A stretch of DNA of 6,589 bases from Vulcanimicrobiota bacterium (lineage in GTDB: Bacteria; Vulcanimicrobiota; Vulcanimicrobiia; Eremiobacterales; Eremiobacteraceae), in assembly GCA_019232725.1 (NCBI GenBank), contig JAFANK010000023.1, forward strand, positions 1 to 6,589, given 5' to 3'. Position numbers and translations under genes: made by a program. This document shows positions 1 to 6,142 of this stretch, piece by piece. The notes beneath the pieces were generated by a model, which searched no databases, was not told the origin of the DNA, and saw nothing but the letters and a program-made list of their open reading frames with translations. Position 1 is the stretch's first letter. Each line of letters begins with the position of its first letter.

Positions 1-732
1 AAAGGCATCGTCTACATCGACGAGATCGATAAGATCGCACGCAAGAGCGAGAATCCGTCCATCACGCGCGACGTTTCCGGTGAAGGCGTGCAGCAAGCGT
101 TGCTCAAGATCTTAGAAGGCACGACCGCCAACGTGCCGCCGCAAGGCGGTCGCAAACACCCGCACCAAGAATTCATCCAGATCGATACGACAAACGTGCT
201 CTTCATCTGCGGGGGCGCCTTCGACGGACTCGAAAAGATCATCGAAGGCCGCGTGGCCAGTCAAAGCCTCGGCTTCCGTGCCGTGCCCGAGACCAAGAGC
301 GAGAAGAAGACAAGCCGTCTCCTGCAGGCATTGCTGCCGGAAGATCTGTTGCGCTTCGGACTCATCCCCGAGTTCATCGGACGTCTGCCCATCATGGTCA
401 CGCTCGACCCGCTCGACGAGCTTGCGCTCCGCCGCATCCTCACCGAGCCGCGCAACGCGCTCGTGCGCCAGTATCAGAAGATCTTCGCTATGGACGGCAT
501 CGAGCTTAGCTTCACGAAAGAAGCCCTCGTGGCCATCGCCCACCGCGCGCAATCGCGCAAGACCGGCGCCCGCGGTTTACGTTCGATCCTCGAAGAGGTC
601 ATGCTCGACGTGATGTACGATCTGCCGTCCTTGACCAACGTCAAGAAATGCATCATCAATAAAGAGGCGATCGACAGCGGCCAAGCTCCTGTGCTCATCC
701 CGACCGGGCAGACCAAAGACGTCCCGGCCTAG
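1..732 (+). CDS. clpX: ClpX, ATP-dependent unfoldase subunit of ClpXP protease (5' end missing)
   Basis: This is the C-terminal 243 residues of ClpX, the AAA+ hexameric unfoldase that recognises tagged cytoplasmic proteins and threads them into the ClpP peptidase. The reading frame is open to the left edge, so the zinc-binding N domain, Walker A and the pore-1 loop lie outside the window. Visible in fragment numbering are Walker B (IVYIDEIDKI, 3-12), the pore-2 RKH loop (51-53, in GGRKHPHQEF), an LGF tripeptide (90-92) at the place of the ClpP-docking IGF loop, the arginine finger (R128 in EFIGRLP) and sensor 2 (R191 in KTGARGLRSI). All key elements are intact, so it is predicted active and able to bind ClpP. 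The tail after the last conserved segment is short, as is usual. It ends in TAG with no obvious hairpin terminator. ClpP and trigger factor commonly lie upstream of clpX, but that part cannot be seen. The identification is near certain. Confidence 0.97.
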   Translation, partial: KGIVYIDEIDKIARKSENPSITRDVSGEGVQQALLKILEGTTANVPPQGGRKHPHQEFIQIDTTNVLFICGGAFDGLEKIIEGRVASQSLGFRAVPETKSEKKTSRLLQALLPEDLLRFGLIPEFIGRLPIMVTLDPLDELALRRILTEPRNALVRQYQKIFAMDGIELSFTKEALVAIAHRAQSRKTGARGLRSILEEVMLDVMYDLPSLTNVKKCIINKEAIDSGQAPVLIPTGQTKDVPA

Positions 733-825
733 ACAGTTCGCCGCAGCGCCAACCACCAGTCCCTCGATCACGAACCCAGTCGTTGTTTGCTGCCTGCGGG
801 ATGGTCGGTTAAACGTGAACGTCAG

Positions 826-1497
826 ATGACTAAGGATGAACTCGAGCGACGCGTGCGCTCCCAGAAATGGTTCCATATCATGGATCTGGGGCACGGCATT
901 ATCACGCCTGGCATCATGAACCCGATCGGCAAAGAGCATGGTCCGCGCTATCATGTTCCTGCGAGCTTGGCCGGGAAAACGGTCCTGGATATCGGAGCCT
1001 GGGATGGCGCCTGGAGTTTTGAAGCCAAGCGCCGAGGTGCGGCTCGCGTGCTCGCCACCGATTCCTACTCGTGGGGCGGGGGCGGCTGGGGTGACAAGCG
1101 ATCGTTCGAGCTTGCGCGCGAGGTGTTCGCGCTCGATGTGGAGGACGAATACATCGACGTCCTCGATCTCAGCGCCGAGCGCATCGGTACGTTCGACGTC
1201 GTGTTCTTCTTCGGCGTGATCTACCACATGCGCAATCCGATGATCGCCCTTGACCATTTGCGGTCCGTCACCGCACCCGGCGGCCTTGCCATCGTCGAGT
1301 CGCTCTCGGCCATGAACCGGCGCAAAGAACCGCTGCTCGCCTTTTATCCGAACACCGAGTGCGGCGGCGATCCCACCAACTGGTTCGCACCGAATCCCCC
1401 GGCATTGCGGGGGATGTTACAGGCGGCGGGCTTTTCCGACGTCACCGTCGTCTCGCCGCCCGATAAGTTCAGCCGGATGGCGCTCTATGCGCGCTAG
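826..1497 (+). CDS. SAM-dependent methyltransferase, CmoB/DUF1698-like (Methyltransf_9 type)
   Basis: A 223-residue class I (Rossmann-fold) methyltransferase. The SAM-binding motif I is VLDIGAWDGAWS (53-64), the acidic residue ending strand 2 is D79 in ATDS, and motif IV is FDVVFFFGVIYHM (123-135). The IGAWDG and GVIYH signatures, together with the later GDPTNWFAPN segment (181-190), recall the family annotated as tRNA mo5U34 methyltransferase (CmoB-like, DUF1698). Short stand-alone members like this one are not shown to modify tRNA, and the real substrate is unknown. The frame extends up to a TTG at 787, but I chose ATG 826 because the family usually begins just before the ELxxRV...WFH segment. 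No good Shine-Dalgarno is visible before either start. It lies 93 bases after clpX in the same direction and converges on the next gene with six bases between. It could equally be a methyltransferase for a small metabolite or lipid. Confidence 0.85.
   Translation: MTKDELERRVRSQKWFHIMDLGHGIITPGIMNPIGKEHGPRYHVPASLAGKTVLDIGAWDGAWSFEAKRRGAARVLATDSYSWGGGGWGDKRSFELAREVFALDVEDEYIDVLDLSAERIGTFDVVFFFGVIYHMRNPMIALDHLRSVTAPGGLAIVESLSAMNRRKEPLLAFYPNTECGGDPTNWFAPNPPALRGMLQAAGFSDVTVVSPPDKFSRMALYAR
1394..1415. repeat. Perfect 8-bp inverted repeat inside the methyltransferase gene
   Basis: ATCCCCCG (1394-1401) and CGGGGGAT (1408-1415) are exact reverse complements around a six-base loop, GCATTG. The structure would be a stable GC-rich hairpin. 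It encodes conserved-looking residues (the NPPALRGM region) and has no T-run after it, so it is not a normal intrinsic terminator. It is probably a by-product of Pro and Gly/Arg codons, although it sits only about 80 bases before the stop codon. Confidence 0.4.
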
Positions 1498-1503
1498 CGA
1501 GGG

Positions 1504-1857
1504 TTAGGCCGCAAGCGACTGGCGGCGTGGGACCTCAAACCAGAAGCTTCCGCCGTTCGCCATGGCGATCCGCAACCGGGTGCCATGGCTTTCCACGATC
1601 TCAAGCGCCCCGCCGTTCTCCGGCACCGTGCAGTGGCGGCCACCGACTCGCCGGCCATCCAGCGGCAGCGTGCGCATCACGAGCACACCCTTTGCCGGAT
1701 TATGGCGCAGGCTTCCGGCGTACACCGTCACGTGGCGGCCATCGACCGAGCCGCTCCACTTGTTGGTGATGCGGTAGAACTCAGGCGCGAGCTCGGACGG
1801 CCCACATTTCTCGACGCCGGCGAGCATGGCTGACTTGCGAAAGGACATCATCTTCAT
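1504..1857 (-). CDS. Uncharacterised small protein, 117 residues
   Basis: I do not recognise this protein. It has 117 residues, no signal peptide and no membrane segment. After a short N-terminal stretch it looks beta-rich, with alternating hydrophobic residues in RHVTVYAGSL (41-50), KGVLVMRTLPLD (56-67), GALEIVESHGTRLRIAMANG (83-102) and GSFWFEVP (103-110). Glycine- and Asn/Asp-containing turns separate these strands. From memory, the VYAGS...GVLVM...GTRL...F.F.VP order resembles a beta-sheet module in uncharacterised, often secreted, proteins of Actinobacteria and Chloroflexi, but this is unverified. The start at 1857 is well supported by a GAGGAG sequence nine bases upstream, the best ribosome binding site in the window, so the gene is probably real and expressed. 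It is convergent with the methyltransferase and divergent from valS, so it is likely transcribed alone. Two cysteines (C18, C76) are present. No function is proposed. Confidence 0.72.
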   Translation of the reverse strand: MKMMSFRKSAMLAGVEKCGPSELAPEFYRITNKWSGSVDGRHVTVYAGSLRHNPAKGVLVMRTLPLDGRRVGGRHCTVPENGGALEIVESHGTRLRIAMANGGSFWFEVPRRQSLAA

Positions 1858-1954
1858 TGTAATCCGCTCCTCGAGCGATCCCCCTATGGCATCTATTTAA
1901 CGACACCGCGCGCCGGAAGTTGTTGGAAAAGCGTGAGACCACAGTGAGAAGCCC
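1858..1954. promoter_or_regulatory. Divergent intergenic region between the small gene and valS
   Basis: These 97 bases separate two divergent genes, so they should hold promoters for both. The only AT-rich pocket is around 1891-1900 (CTATTTAA). On the minus strand it reads TTAAAT (plus positions 1895-1900), which would place a -10 box about 38 bases before the small gene's ATG. No convincing -35 box accompanies it. On the plus strand TTGTTG at 1920-1925 could be a -35 box for valS, but the sequence 17 bases on is not a good -10. I see no T-box leader: there is no specifier stem, T-box motif or terminator, and the space is too short for one. That a promoter is present is inferred from gene layout, and its exact position is not resolved. 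Confidence 0.35.
1867..1872 (-). promoter_or_regulatory. Shine-Dalgarno sequence of the 117-residue gene
   Basis: CTCCTC on the plus strand reads GAGGAG on the minus strand, with nine bases between it and the ATG that begins at 1857. This is a near-consensus site at good spacing. It fixes the start of the small gene and is much stronger than anything seen before the other genes here. Confidence 0.75.
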
Positions 1955-4633
1955 ATGAGCCTGCAAAAGGGCGTGACCGCACGCACCCGAACTAGAAATC
2001 GTCATATGCTGGAACGGCTTGCCGACAAGTACGATCCGAAGTCGATCGAGGCCGCCTGGTACGCGCGTTGGGAATCCGAGGGCGCGTTCCATGCTGTCCC
2101 CGATCCGAGCAAGGCTCCCTTTGTCATCGCGATGCCGCCGCCGAATATCACCGGCCGTGCCCACATGGGCCACGGCTCGACGTACACGCCGATGGATATT
2201 CTCACGCGCATGCACCGCATGCGCGGCGAAAACGCCGTCTGGCTGCCGGGCCAAGACCACGCGGCCATCGCCACCCAAAACGTCCTCGAAAAAGAGCTGG
2301 CCAAAGAAGGCCTCACGCGCTACGATTTGGGGCCGGAAAAATTCCGTGAACGCGCGGCGGCGTGGCGCGAGAAATACGGCCATATCATCTACGAACAGTT
2401 CCGGGCGCTTGGCTTCGGGCCGGATTGGCAGCGCGACCGGTTCACGATGGATGCCGGGCTTAGCCGCGCGGTCACAAAAGTTTTTGTCGAACTCTATCGC
2501 GAGGGGCTGATCTACCGCGGCCTGCGCTTGGTCAACTGGTGCCCGCATTGCCAATCGACGCTCTCCGACAGTGAAGTGGAGCGCGAAGACACGGATGCCA
2601 CGTTGTACTTCGTGCGCTATGTCGGTGTGGACGGCGGCGATGGCGTGGTCGTAGCCACGACTCGGCCCGAGACGATTTTCGCCGACGTCGCGGTTGCCGT
2701 ACACCCAGAAGACGCGCGCTACAAGAGCCTCGTCGGCAAAATGGTCATGCGGCCGCTCTCGCCGACGCCGATTCCGGTCATCGCCGATAGTGCGGTGGAA
2801 CGTGAATTCGGCACGGGTGCGCTCAAGATCACGCCGGGGCACGATCAGGCCGACGCAGAGATCGGCGAACGGCATGGATTGCCAGCGAAGTCCGCGATCG
2901 GCTTCGACGCCAAGATGACCGCGGACGTCGAGCCCGAATTTGTCGGCCTCGATCGGTTCGACGCACGCCGTCGAGCGGTCGACGTGCTGCGCGAACGAGG
3001 CATGCTCGAGCGCGAGGAGCCGCATCGCCTCGCACAAGGGTTATGCTATCGCTGCGACACGGTCGTGGAACCGCTGCTCTCGCTCCAGTGGTTCGTCAAG
3101 ATGAAGACCCTCGCGGCACCGGCGCTCGAAGCGTCGCGCAGCGGCCGTCTGCGCTTCACTCCGCAGCGCTATCAGCGGACATACGAAGATTGGCTCGAGC
3201 GCATCCGCGATTGGTGCATCTCGCGCCAGATCTGGCTCGGACACCGATTGCCGGTCTGGACGTGCGCGAATGGTCACATCTCCGTCGCCGAGACGCCGCC
3301 CAGTGCGTGCGCGACGTGCGGCAATGCACAGCTCGAACAAGACCCCGACACCTTGGATACGTGGTTCTCAAGCGCGCTGTGGCCATTCTCGATCCTGGGC
3401 TGGCCGGACAAGACACCCGAGCTCGCAGCGTGGTATCCCACGCAGCTCATGATCACCGGGCGCGAGATCATCTTCTTATGGGTGGCGCGCATGGTCATGA
3501 TGGGGCTGCACTTCCTAGACAAGGAGCCGTTCAGCGACGTGCTGATCACGCCGCTCGTGATGGACGAGCAAGGCCGTAAGATGAGCAAATCGCTCGGCAA
3601 TTCGCTCGACCCCATGGAGCTCGTGCACGAGTATGGCGCCGATGCGACGCGCTACGGCGTCGTCAGCCAGATGCATGCTGGCCAAGACGTGCGCTTTTCG
3701 GTCGCCCGATGTGACGATGCCCGCAAATTCGGCAACAAGCTCTGGCAAGCGGTGCGCTTCGCGCTGCAAACCTTTCCCGAGCTGCAGCAGGCAGCCGCGA
3801 TGCCAGTGCCCCCGGTCGAGCGCTGGACCCTCGCCGATCGCTGGATCATGGATGCGCTCGCGGATGCGATCGAGCGCGTGGACGCTGCGGCGGCCACATA
3901 CGATTTCTCCGAGTGGTCGCACGTCGTCTACACGTTTGTGTGGAACCAGCTCTGCGACGTCTACATCGAAGTGGCCAAAGATAAGGAGCCGACACGCGCG
4001 CCCATCCTCGCACACGTGCTCTCGTGCTCGCTGCAATTGCTCCATCCTATCATGCCCTTCATCACGGAAGAGCTGTGGCAGCATCTGCCGCACACGGCAG
4101 ATCGCATCGAACGAGCGTTGTGGCCCACGCAAGCGGCTGGTCGCCGCGACACGCACGCCGCAAGCGACATGGCGCGACTGCTCGAGTTCTGCAAGACTGT
4201 GCGCGATCTGCGCGCCATTCCGCAGATCAAGTATCGCGACCTCAGCGAGGTGCACGTCGTCGGCGCAGATGACACGTTCGCTGCCCTCGTCCAGCGCGAA
4301 GATGGTATTGTCCGCACGATGGGGAGAGCCGCCGCAGTGAAGCTGACACAACCCGGTGATGGTCGTCCGCCGCACGCCCTTTCTCGCCGGATGGGCTCGG
4401 CAGAAGTGTTGCTGCCAGTCGACCCCGCGTTCATCGAGAAGGAGCGCGGCGGTCTTCGCAAAGAGATCGACAAAACGAGCGACGAGATCGCGTCGCTCGA
4501 GCGTAAACTCGCGGCGACAGGCTTCCGAGAGAAGGCACCCCCTCTGGTCGTCCAGAAGGAAGAAGCCCGGCTCCACGAACTGCGCGAGCATCTGCGCAAG
4601 AGTTCTGAACGCCTCGACTCATTGTCGGACTAG
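1955..4633 (+). CDS. valS: Valyl-tRNA synthetase (ValRS)
   Basis: A class Ia synthetase of 892 residues that attaches valine to tRNA-Val in the cytoplasm and hydrolyses mischarged Thr-tRNA. In order there are PPPNITG (61-67) with the HIGH-type motif HMGH (70-73), GQDHAAIATQ (99-108), and a CP1 editing domain (about 215-360) with the TTRPET peptide (235-240) and GTGALKITPGHD (286-297). The KMSKS loop is exact (542-546), followed by an alpha-helical anticodon-binding domain. The C-terminal arm (about 825-890) is a coiled coil typical of ValRS. CPHC (196-199), CYRC (364-367) and Cys437/His441/Cys452/Cys455 look like metal-binding knuckles. The start at 1955 has a weak GAG six bases upstream. ATG 2006, eight residues before the conserved YDPKS, fits the usual family N terminus at least as well and would give 875 residues; the extra 17 residues are basic and unconserved-looking. 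pyrR follows after 28 bases. Confidence 0.97.
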   Translation: MSLQKGVTARTRTRNRHMLERLADKYDPKSIEAAWYARWESEGAFHAVPDPSKAPFVIAMPPPNITGRAHMGHGSTYTPMDILTRMHRMRGENAVWLPGQDHAAIATQNVLEKELAKEGLTRYDLGPEKFRERAAAWREKYGHIIYEQFRALGFGPDWQRDRFTMDAGLSRAVTKVFVELYREGLIYRGLRLVNWCPHCQSTLSDSEVEREDTDATLYFVRYVGVDGGDGVVVATTRPETIFADVAVAVHPEDARYKSLVGKMVMRPLSPTPIPVIADSAVEREFGTGALKITPGHDQADAEIGERHGLPAKSAIGFDAKMTADVEPEFVGLDRFDARRRAVDVLRERGMLEREEPHRLAQGLCYRCDTVVEPLLSLQWFVKMKTLAAPALEASRSGRLRFTPQRYQRTYEDWLERIRDWCISRQIWLGHRLPVWTCANGHISVAETPPSACATCGNAQLEQDPDTLDTWFSSALWPFSILGWPDKTPELAAWYPTQLMITGREIIFLWVARMVMMGLHFLDKEPFSDVLITPLVMDEQGRKMSKSLGNSLDPMELVHEYGADATRYGVVSQMHAGQDVRFSVARCDDARKFGNKLWQAVRFALQTFPELQQAAAMPVPPVERWTLADRWIMDALADAIERVDAAAATYDFSEWSHVVYTFVWNQLCDVYIEVAKDKEPTRAPILAHVLSCSLQLLHPIMPFITEELWQHLPHTADRIERALWPTQAAGRRDTHAASDMARLLEFCKTVRDLRAIPQIKYRDLSEVHVVGADDTFAALVQREDGIVRTMGRAAAVKLTQPGDGRPPHALSRRMGSAEVLLPVDPAFIEKERGGLRKEIDKTSDEIASLERKLAATGFREKAPPLVVQKEEARLHELREHLRKSSERLDSLSD

Positions 4634-4661
4634 AAGAAGCGCGAAAGGGCTGGACCTCACC

Positions 4662-5216
4662 TTGGCAGCTACGCATGCGACGACCCTGAAGCAAAAACGG
4701 GTCGTCCTTTCGTCTGCGGAGCTGCAGCGCACGGTCGAGCGGCTCGCCCAAGCCATCATCGAACCCAACGGCGCGAGCGATGACCTGCTTCTCATCGGCA
4801 TTCGCAAGGGCGGTGAGAACTTCGCGCGGCGCATCCACGCGCAGATCAAGGAGCGCACGGGCGTCTCCGTGCCGCTCGGCTTCCTCAACATCACGATCTA
4901 TCGCGACGACGACGCTGCGCGCGAAATGCCCGACAGCCAGATCGCCTTCGATGTCTCCGGCAAAGAAGTGGTCATCGTGGACGACGTGCTCTACACAGGA
5001 CGCACGATCCGCTCCGCACTGGACGCGATCACCGATCTCGGCCGGCCGCGTGTCGCGCGTCTGTGCGTCCTCGTCGATCGCGGTTTGCGCGAGCTCCCGA
5101 TCCAACCCGACTATGTGGGTCGCTTCATCCCGACGTCACGAGCCGAGCACGTCGAGGTCCAACTCGGCCGCGAACCGAGCGACAGCGATCGCGTCACCAT
5201 TTTCGAGCGAACGTGA
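4662..5216 (+). CDS. pyrR: PyrR, bifunctional pyrimidine operon regulator / uracil phosphoribosyltransferase
   Basis: A 184-residue type I phosphoribosyltransferase. Family members bind UMP and, in many bacteria, the leader or 5' region of pyr mRNA to reduce expression; most also convert uracil plus PRPP to UMP. The PRPP-binding motif is complete (VVIVDDVLYTGRT, 103-115). Other family marks are LIGIRKGG (44-51), the NITIYRDD segment (76-83), LVDRGLRELPI (137-147) and the IPTSRAE stretch (156-162). Length matches the usual 175-190. No ATG is available in frame near the expected N terminus. TTG 4662 is the best start, with a loose AAAGGG about 12 bases upstream, and CTG 4650 is a weaker alternative. 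It lies 28 bases after valS and its stop overlaps the pyrB start, placing it first in the pyr cluster as in many PyrR-containing bacteria. I see no classical PyrR-binding leader before it, so how it acts here is open. Confidence 0.95.
   Translation: MAATHATTLKQKRVVLSSAELQRTVERLAQAIIEPNGASDDLLLIGIRKGGENFARRIHAQIKERTGVSVPLGFLNITIYRDDDAAREMPDSQIAFDVSGKEVVIVDDVLYTGRTIRSALDAITDLGRPRVARLCVLVDRGLRELPIQPDYVGRFIPTSRAEHVEVQLGREPSDSDRVTIFERT
4679..4706. other. Perfect 8-bp stem-loop at the 5' end of pyrR
   Basis: GACGACCC (4679-4686) and GGGTCGTC (4699-4706) are exact reverse complements with a 12-base A-rich loop. The stem begins 17 bases after the proposed TTG start, so it covers about codons 6-15 of pyrR, a poorly conserved N-terminal linker. 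It is followed by CTTTCGTCT, which is only weakly T-rich and is not a proper U-tract. In RNA it could hinder early translation of pyrR or act as a pause or attenuator. The loop does not match the known PyrR-binding loop, so function is speculative and chance in GC-rich DNA is possible. Confidence 0.4.
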
Positions 5217-6142
5217 CAAAGACCAAACATCTCCTCGACCTTGATGACGCAGACCGGCCGTTCATCGAGGCGCTCTGTACACGCGCGCGCCAATTCAAGG
5301 CGGGCCTGCCCAACGAGCACCAGCGGCTACGCGGTGCTGTCATCTTGGGCATGTTCTTCGAAGCCAGCACGCGGACGCGCACCTCGTTCGCGGTCGCTGC
5401 ATCGCGCCTCGGTGCGACCTGGATCGACTTCAGCACAGGCGCATCCTCGCTCGCCAAGGGCGAATCGCTCGAGGACACGATGCTCACCGTTCGCGCCATC
5501 GGTGCCGACGCGATCGTGGTGCGGCATGCCGAAGCCGGCTTTCCCCACGCGCTCGCACGCTATTTCCAGGGCGCGATCATCAACGCCGGCGATGGCGCGC
5601 ACGCGCATCCCACGCAGGGCCTCCTCGACGCCATGACGTTGCTCGAGGAGTTCGGCGAGCTCACGCGTCGCCGGCTCGTCATCTGCGGCGACATCGCCCA
5701 TAGCCGCGTCGCGCGCTCGAGCGGCCGTGCTGCGCATCTGTTGGGTGCGTCGGTCACGCTGTGCGCGCCGCCGCTCTTACTGCCCGGGTCATCGCCCGGA
5801 TGGGGATTTGCGCAACTGACGGCCGAGCTCGACCCCCTGCTCCCCAAAGCCGACGCGATCATGATGCTGCGGATACAAAAGGAGCGCGCCGACGGGAGCG
5901 AGATGCCGCCACCGGCGGACCTTGCCGCATTCTATGGTCTGACCGAAGAACGCGCAGCGCAGCTGCCACCACATGCCATCATCATGCACCCCGGACCGGT
6001 CAACCGCGACGTAGAGCTCGCCGCTGCACTCGTGCGCGACCCACGCAGCCGCATCGAGCGCCAAGTGGAAAACGGTGTCTACGTGAGGATGGCGGCACTC
6101 GAACAATGTCTCGGCCAACCCGCGCGGGAGCGCGCTGCATGA
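5213..6142 (+). CDS. pyrB: Aspartate carbamoyltransferase, catalytic chain
   Basis: A 309-residue enzyme that joins carbamoyl phosphate and L-aspartate to N-carbamoyl-L-aspartate, the second step of UMP synthesis, as a cytoplasmic trimer-based complex. The carbamoyl-phosphate loop is STRTRTSF (52-59). K82 lies in the mobile loop SLAKGES that reaches into the neighbouring subunit's active site. Next come VVRHAEAG (R104, H105), HPTQGLLDA (132-140), GDIAHSRVARS (159-169) and the aspartate-side residues MMLRIQKER (217-225) and HPGPVNRDVE (259-268). All expected catalytic residues are present and length is normal. The start is a GTG whose last two bases lie in the pyrR stop (GTGA), fitting translational coupling. 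No regulatory chain gene (pyrI) lies next to it; pyrC follows directly. This order with type I dihydroorotase recalls organisms where the two enzymes associate, but that is inference here. Confidence 0.97.
   Translation: MTKTKHLLDLDDADRPFIEALCTRARQFKAGLPNEHQRLRGAVILGMFFEASTRTRTSFAVAASRLGATWIDFSTGASSLAKGESLEDTMLTVRAIGADAIVVRHAEAGFPHALARYFQGAIINAGDGAHAHPTQGLLDAMTLLEEFGELTRRRLVICGDIAHSRVARSSGRAAHLLGASVTLCAPPLLLPGSSPGWGFAQLTAELDPLLPKADAIMMLRIQKERADGSEMPPPADLAAFYGLTEERAAQLPPHAIIMHPGPVNRDVELAAALVRDPRSRIERQVENGVYVRMAALEQCLGQPARERAA

Noticed and set aside
733..825. Promoter or terminator between clpX and the methyltransferase
   Set aside because: TTGTTT at 783-788 and TTAAAC at 809-814 are 20 bases apart, outside good spacing, and there is no stem-loop with a T-run.
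577..1257. Minus-strand open frame of 226 codons spanning the clpX end and the methyltransferase
   Set aside because: It overlaps two real genes in antisense, and its product reads as low-information residues without motifs.
1858..1954. T-box riboswitch for valS
   Set aside because: No conserved T-box sequence, specifier stem or terminator is visible and the region is too short.
1781..3037. Long minus-strand open frame (418 codons) opposite valS
   Set aside because: It lies opposite the conserved valS frame, its product has no recognisable motif, and its composition (many His, Arg, Asp, Val) is that of an antisense shadow in GC-rich DNA.
3515..4591. Long minus-strand open frame (358 codons) opposite the 3' half of valS
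   Set aside because: Antisense shadow of valS: no domain signature and no ribosome binding site that I can see, and the plus strand carries the KMSKS loop and anticodon-binding domain.
4620..4665. Possible classical PyrR-binding RNA before pyrR
   Set aside because: The short gap contains purine-rich sequence but no recognisable PyrR anti-antiterminator loop, no terminator and no room for the full attenuator.
5776..5803. Inverted repeat CCGGG/CCCGG within pyrB
   Set aside because: Only five base pairs, inside a coding region, with no T-run; expected by chance at this GC content.
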